Assembly: GCA_902766805.1 (NCBI GenBank)
Contig: CACXFF010000192.1
Location: forward strand, 1-6,131
Origin: an uncultured Coriobacteriaceae bacterium
Lineage (GTDB): Bacteria > Actinomycetota > Coriobacteriia > Coriobacteriales > Atopobiaceae
Direction of reading: 5' to 3'
Length of the DNA stretch: 6,131 bases
Below the pieces are notes generated by a model that worked only from the letters and a program-made list of their open reading frames with translations, made no database searches and was not told the origin of the DNA. Of the stretch, positions 4,770 through 6,131 are shown piece after piece. A program made the translations under genes and the position numbers. Position 1 is the stretch's first letter. Each line of letters begins with the position of its first letter.

Positions 4770-6131
4770 GTCCCCTTCGGGTTCCTCGCCCCGCGCGCCC
4801 TGCGCCGCGGGATCGTGCTGTGAGAAGTGCGCCGCACGCAGGCCAGCAGCATCTCGCTCCGGCTCTGCCGCGGACACGTCATGTGCCTCGCTCACTGCGG
4901 GCGCGTCGCCCGACGCTTCAGCTGCAGGCAGGTCGGCGGGGGCCTGCGCAGCGACAGCGCCTTCGACCTGCGTGGGACACGCGTCGGCGGCGGTCTGCGG
5001 AGCGTCGTTGGCAGCCTGCGCGGGACCTGCGCCCTCGGCAGTCTGTGCCTCCTGCAGCGCACGTGCCTGCTCGGCTTCGCGCTGCTCGAGCCAGCGGTCG
5101 ATCTGGATCTTGCAGAACGCCGCCACCGGCACGGCCACGAGCATGCCCGCCAGACCACCCACGGCACCGCCTGCGATGAGCGCGCAGAGCACCAGCAGCG
5201 GATGGACCTTCACGGTGTGCGAGAGCAGGCGCGGGTTGAGGATGTTGCCGTCCACGAACATCACGATGCCGAGCACGGCGAAGCCCGCGAGCATGCGGCC
5301 CCAGGCGCCTTCGGCCAGGCAGAGCACGGCCGTGAGGCAGAAGCCCAACGGCGCCCCGAGGTACGGAATCATGTTGCCCAAGCCCGTGAGGGCGCCCACC
5401 ACAGGCCCGTAGGGCACGCCCACGATGGTGAGCAGCACCATGGACAGGCAGCCCACCAGCAGCGCGTCCATGAACTGTCCGCGGAAATAGCCCGAGAACA
5501 CGAGGTCAGCGTCTTGGCTCAGGCGCACCATGCTCTCGTCCACGGCGAAACCGAAGCCCGCACGCAGCAGACGGGCGAAATAGTCCACCACGCGCCGGCC
5601 GTCCAGCAGGAAGTACACCGAGCAGATCACCGACATGACGGCGGTGGAGGTGAAGTCAGCGACGCCCGACACCGCCGTGCCGATCGAACCGCTGCTGCTC
5701 AGCTTGATGCCCCACTCGTTCAGGCGCTGCTGCAGCGTGACCACCATGTCCATGAAGTCGCCCTGCGCGCTGCCCAGCAGCTCCTGCAGGGTGGCGAAGT
5801 TCACCTTGCTGATGGACTGCGTGACCATGAGCAACACCAAGGCGAGCAGGAGCACGAGCGCCGCAATCACCAGGGCGACCGACAGCATCACGGCAATGTC
5901 GTTGCGCGCACGGTCGTTACACGCCAGCCGCGGACTCCGCTTGAGCCACTCGTTCACGCGCCGCACGAGCGGCGACATGAGGTAGCACAGTGCCGCGCCG
6001 TACACGAGCGGCCCGAGCACCGTGCACACGAGCTTCCAGAGATGGACGAAGAAGTCGCTGGAGTACCACAGCAGCATCCCCAGACCGAACGTCACGAGCG
6101 CCGTGATGGCGACATACAGGCACTTCTTTGC
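4749..6131 (-). CDS. AI-2E family transporter, N-terminus beyond window edge
   Basis: 460 codons are in the window and the frame is still open at 6131, so the true start lies outside; the GTG at 6095 is internal to the first membrane helix and is not the start. The family (TqsA/YdiK/PerM-like) comprises inner-membrane permeases, some linked to autoinducer-2 export and others to Na+/H+ exchange; the substrate here is unknown. Using window residue numbers, hydrophobic helices lie at about 4-23, 30-52 and 78-104, followed by a polar stretch (105-150), a helix at about 153-176, and the conserved core at 220-340. Family motifs are NMIPYLGAPLG (253-263), DGNILNPRLLS (294-304) and the HPLLVL...GGLAGMLVAVPVAA block (310-338). 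After residue 345 comes an unusually long tail of about 110 residues, rich in Ala, Glu, Pro and Gln and probably disordered and cytoplasmic. Missing N-terminal residues are probably few, since the first helix is nearly complete. Confidence 0.94.
   Translation of the reverse strand, partial: AKKCLYVAITALVTFGLGMLLWYSSDFFVHLWKLVCTVLGPLVYGAALCYLMSPLVRRVNEWLKRSPRLACNDRARNDIAVMLSVALVIAALVLLLALVLLMVTQSISKVNFATLQELLGSAQGDFMDMVVTLQQRLNEWGIKLSSSGSIGTAVSGVADFTSTAVMSVICSVYFLLDGRRVVDYFARLLRAGFGFAVDESMVRLSQDADLVFSGYFRGQFMDALLVGCLSMVLLTIVGVPYGPVVGALTGLGNMIPYLGAPLGFCLTAVLCLAEGAWGRMLAGFAVLGIVMFVDGNILNPRLLSHTVKVHPLLVLCALIAGGAVGGLAGMLVAVPVAAFCKIQIDRWLEQREAEQARALQEAQTAEGAGPAQAANDAPQTAADACPTQVEGAVAAQAPADLPAAEASGDAPAVSEAHDVSAAEPERDAAGLRAAHFSQHDPAAQGARGEEPEGDEGSVAQ

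Noticed and set aside
3691..5412. 573-codon plus-strand ORF
   Set aside because: It is antisense to the well-supported glycosidase and permease genes, has no family motif, and is typical of GC-rich DNA with few stops.

Overview
The window is 6.1 kb of GC-rich bacterial DNA. Every recognisable gene is on the minus strand. The high G/C content at third codon positions, GTG starts and GAGG-type ribosome binding sites, together with a MepA-like MATE pump, a GH2 glycosidase and an AI-2E-family permease with Ala/Glu-rich tails, resemble gut or oral Actinomycetota, most likely Coriobacteriia (Olsenella/Collinsella type). This is an inference from composition and gene style; no marker gene is present to prove it.

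Layout, reading right to left in the direction of transcription. The right edge (6131-4749) holds an AI-2E-family membrane permease that lacks only its extreme N-terminus. Its stop overlaps by 4 bp (GTGA) the GTG start of an 812-residue family 2 glycoside hydrolase, probably a cytoplasmic beta-galactosidase (4752-2314). A 106-bp intercistronic gap follows, almost filled by a perfect 40-bp inverted repeat with a 15-nt loop. A MATE-family efflux pump (2207-735) comes next. The three genes look like one transcription unit, but the very large hairpin before the MATE gene probably controls, processes or uncouples its expression.

From 734 to 50 there is no convincing protein gene. This 685-bp stretch contains a 7-bp stem hairpin just after the MATE stop; a palindrome followed by six T that reads as a plus-strand terminator and could also be part of a minus-strand promoter; a possible small RNA; a strong minus-strand intrinsic terminator with a UUCG loop; and an array of four complete 42-bp tandem repeats plus a fifth start. 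Each repeat is itself an inverted repeat. At the left edge the first 16 codons of another minus-strand gene are visible behind a good ribosome binding site.

The metabolic link between the genes is loose: a glycosidase lies between two exporter-type membrane proteins, and no sugar importer or regulator is in view. The two most unusual elements are non-coding: the 42-bp repeat array and the 40-bp perfect hairpin that places the stop codon of one gene beside the start codon of the next.
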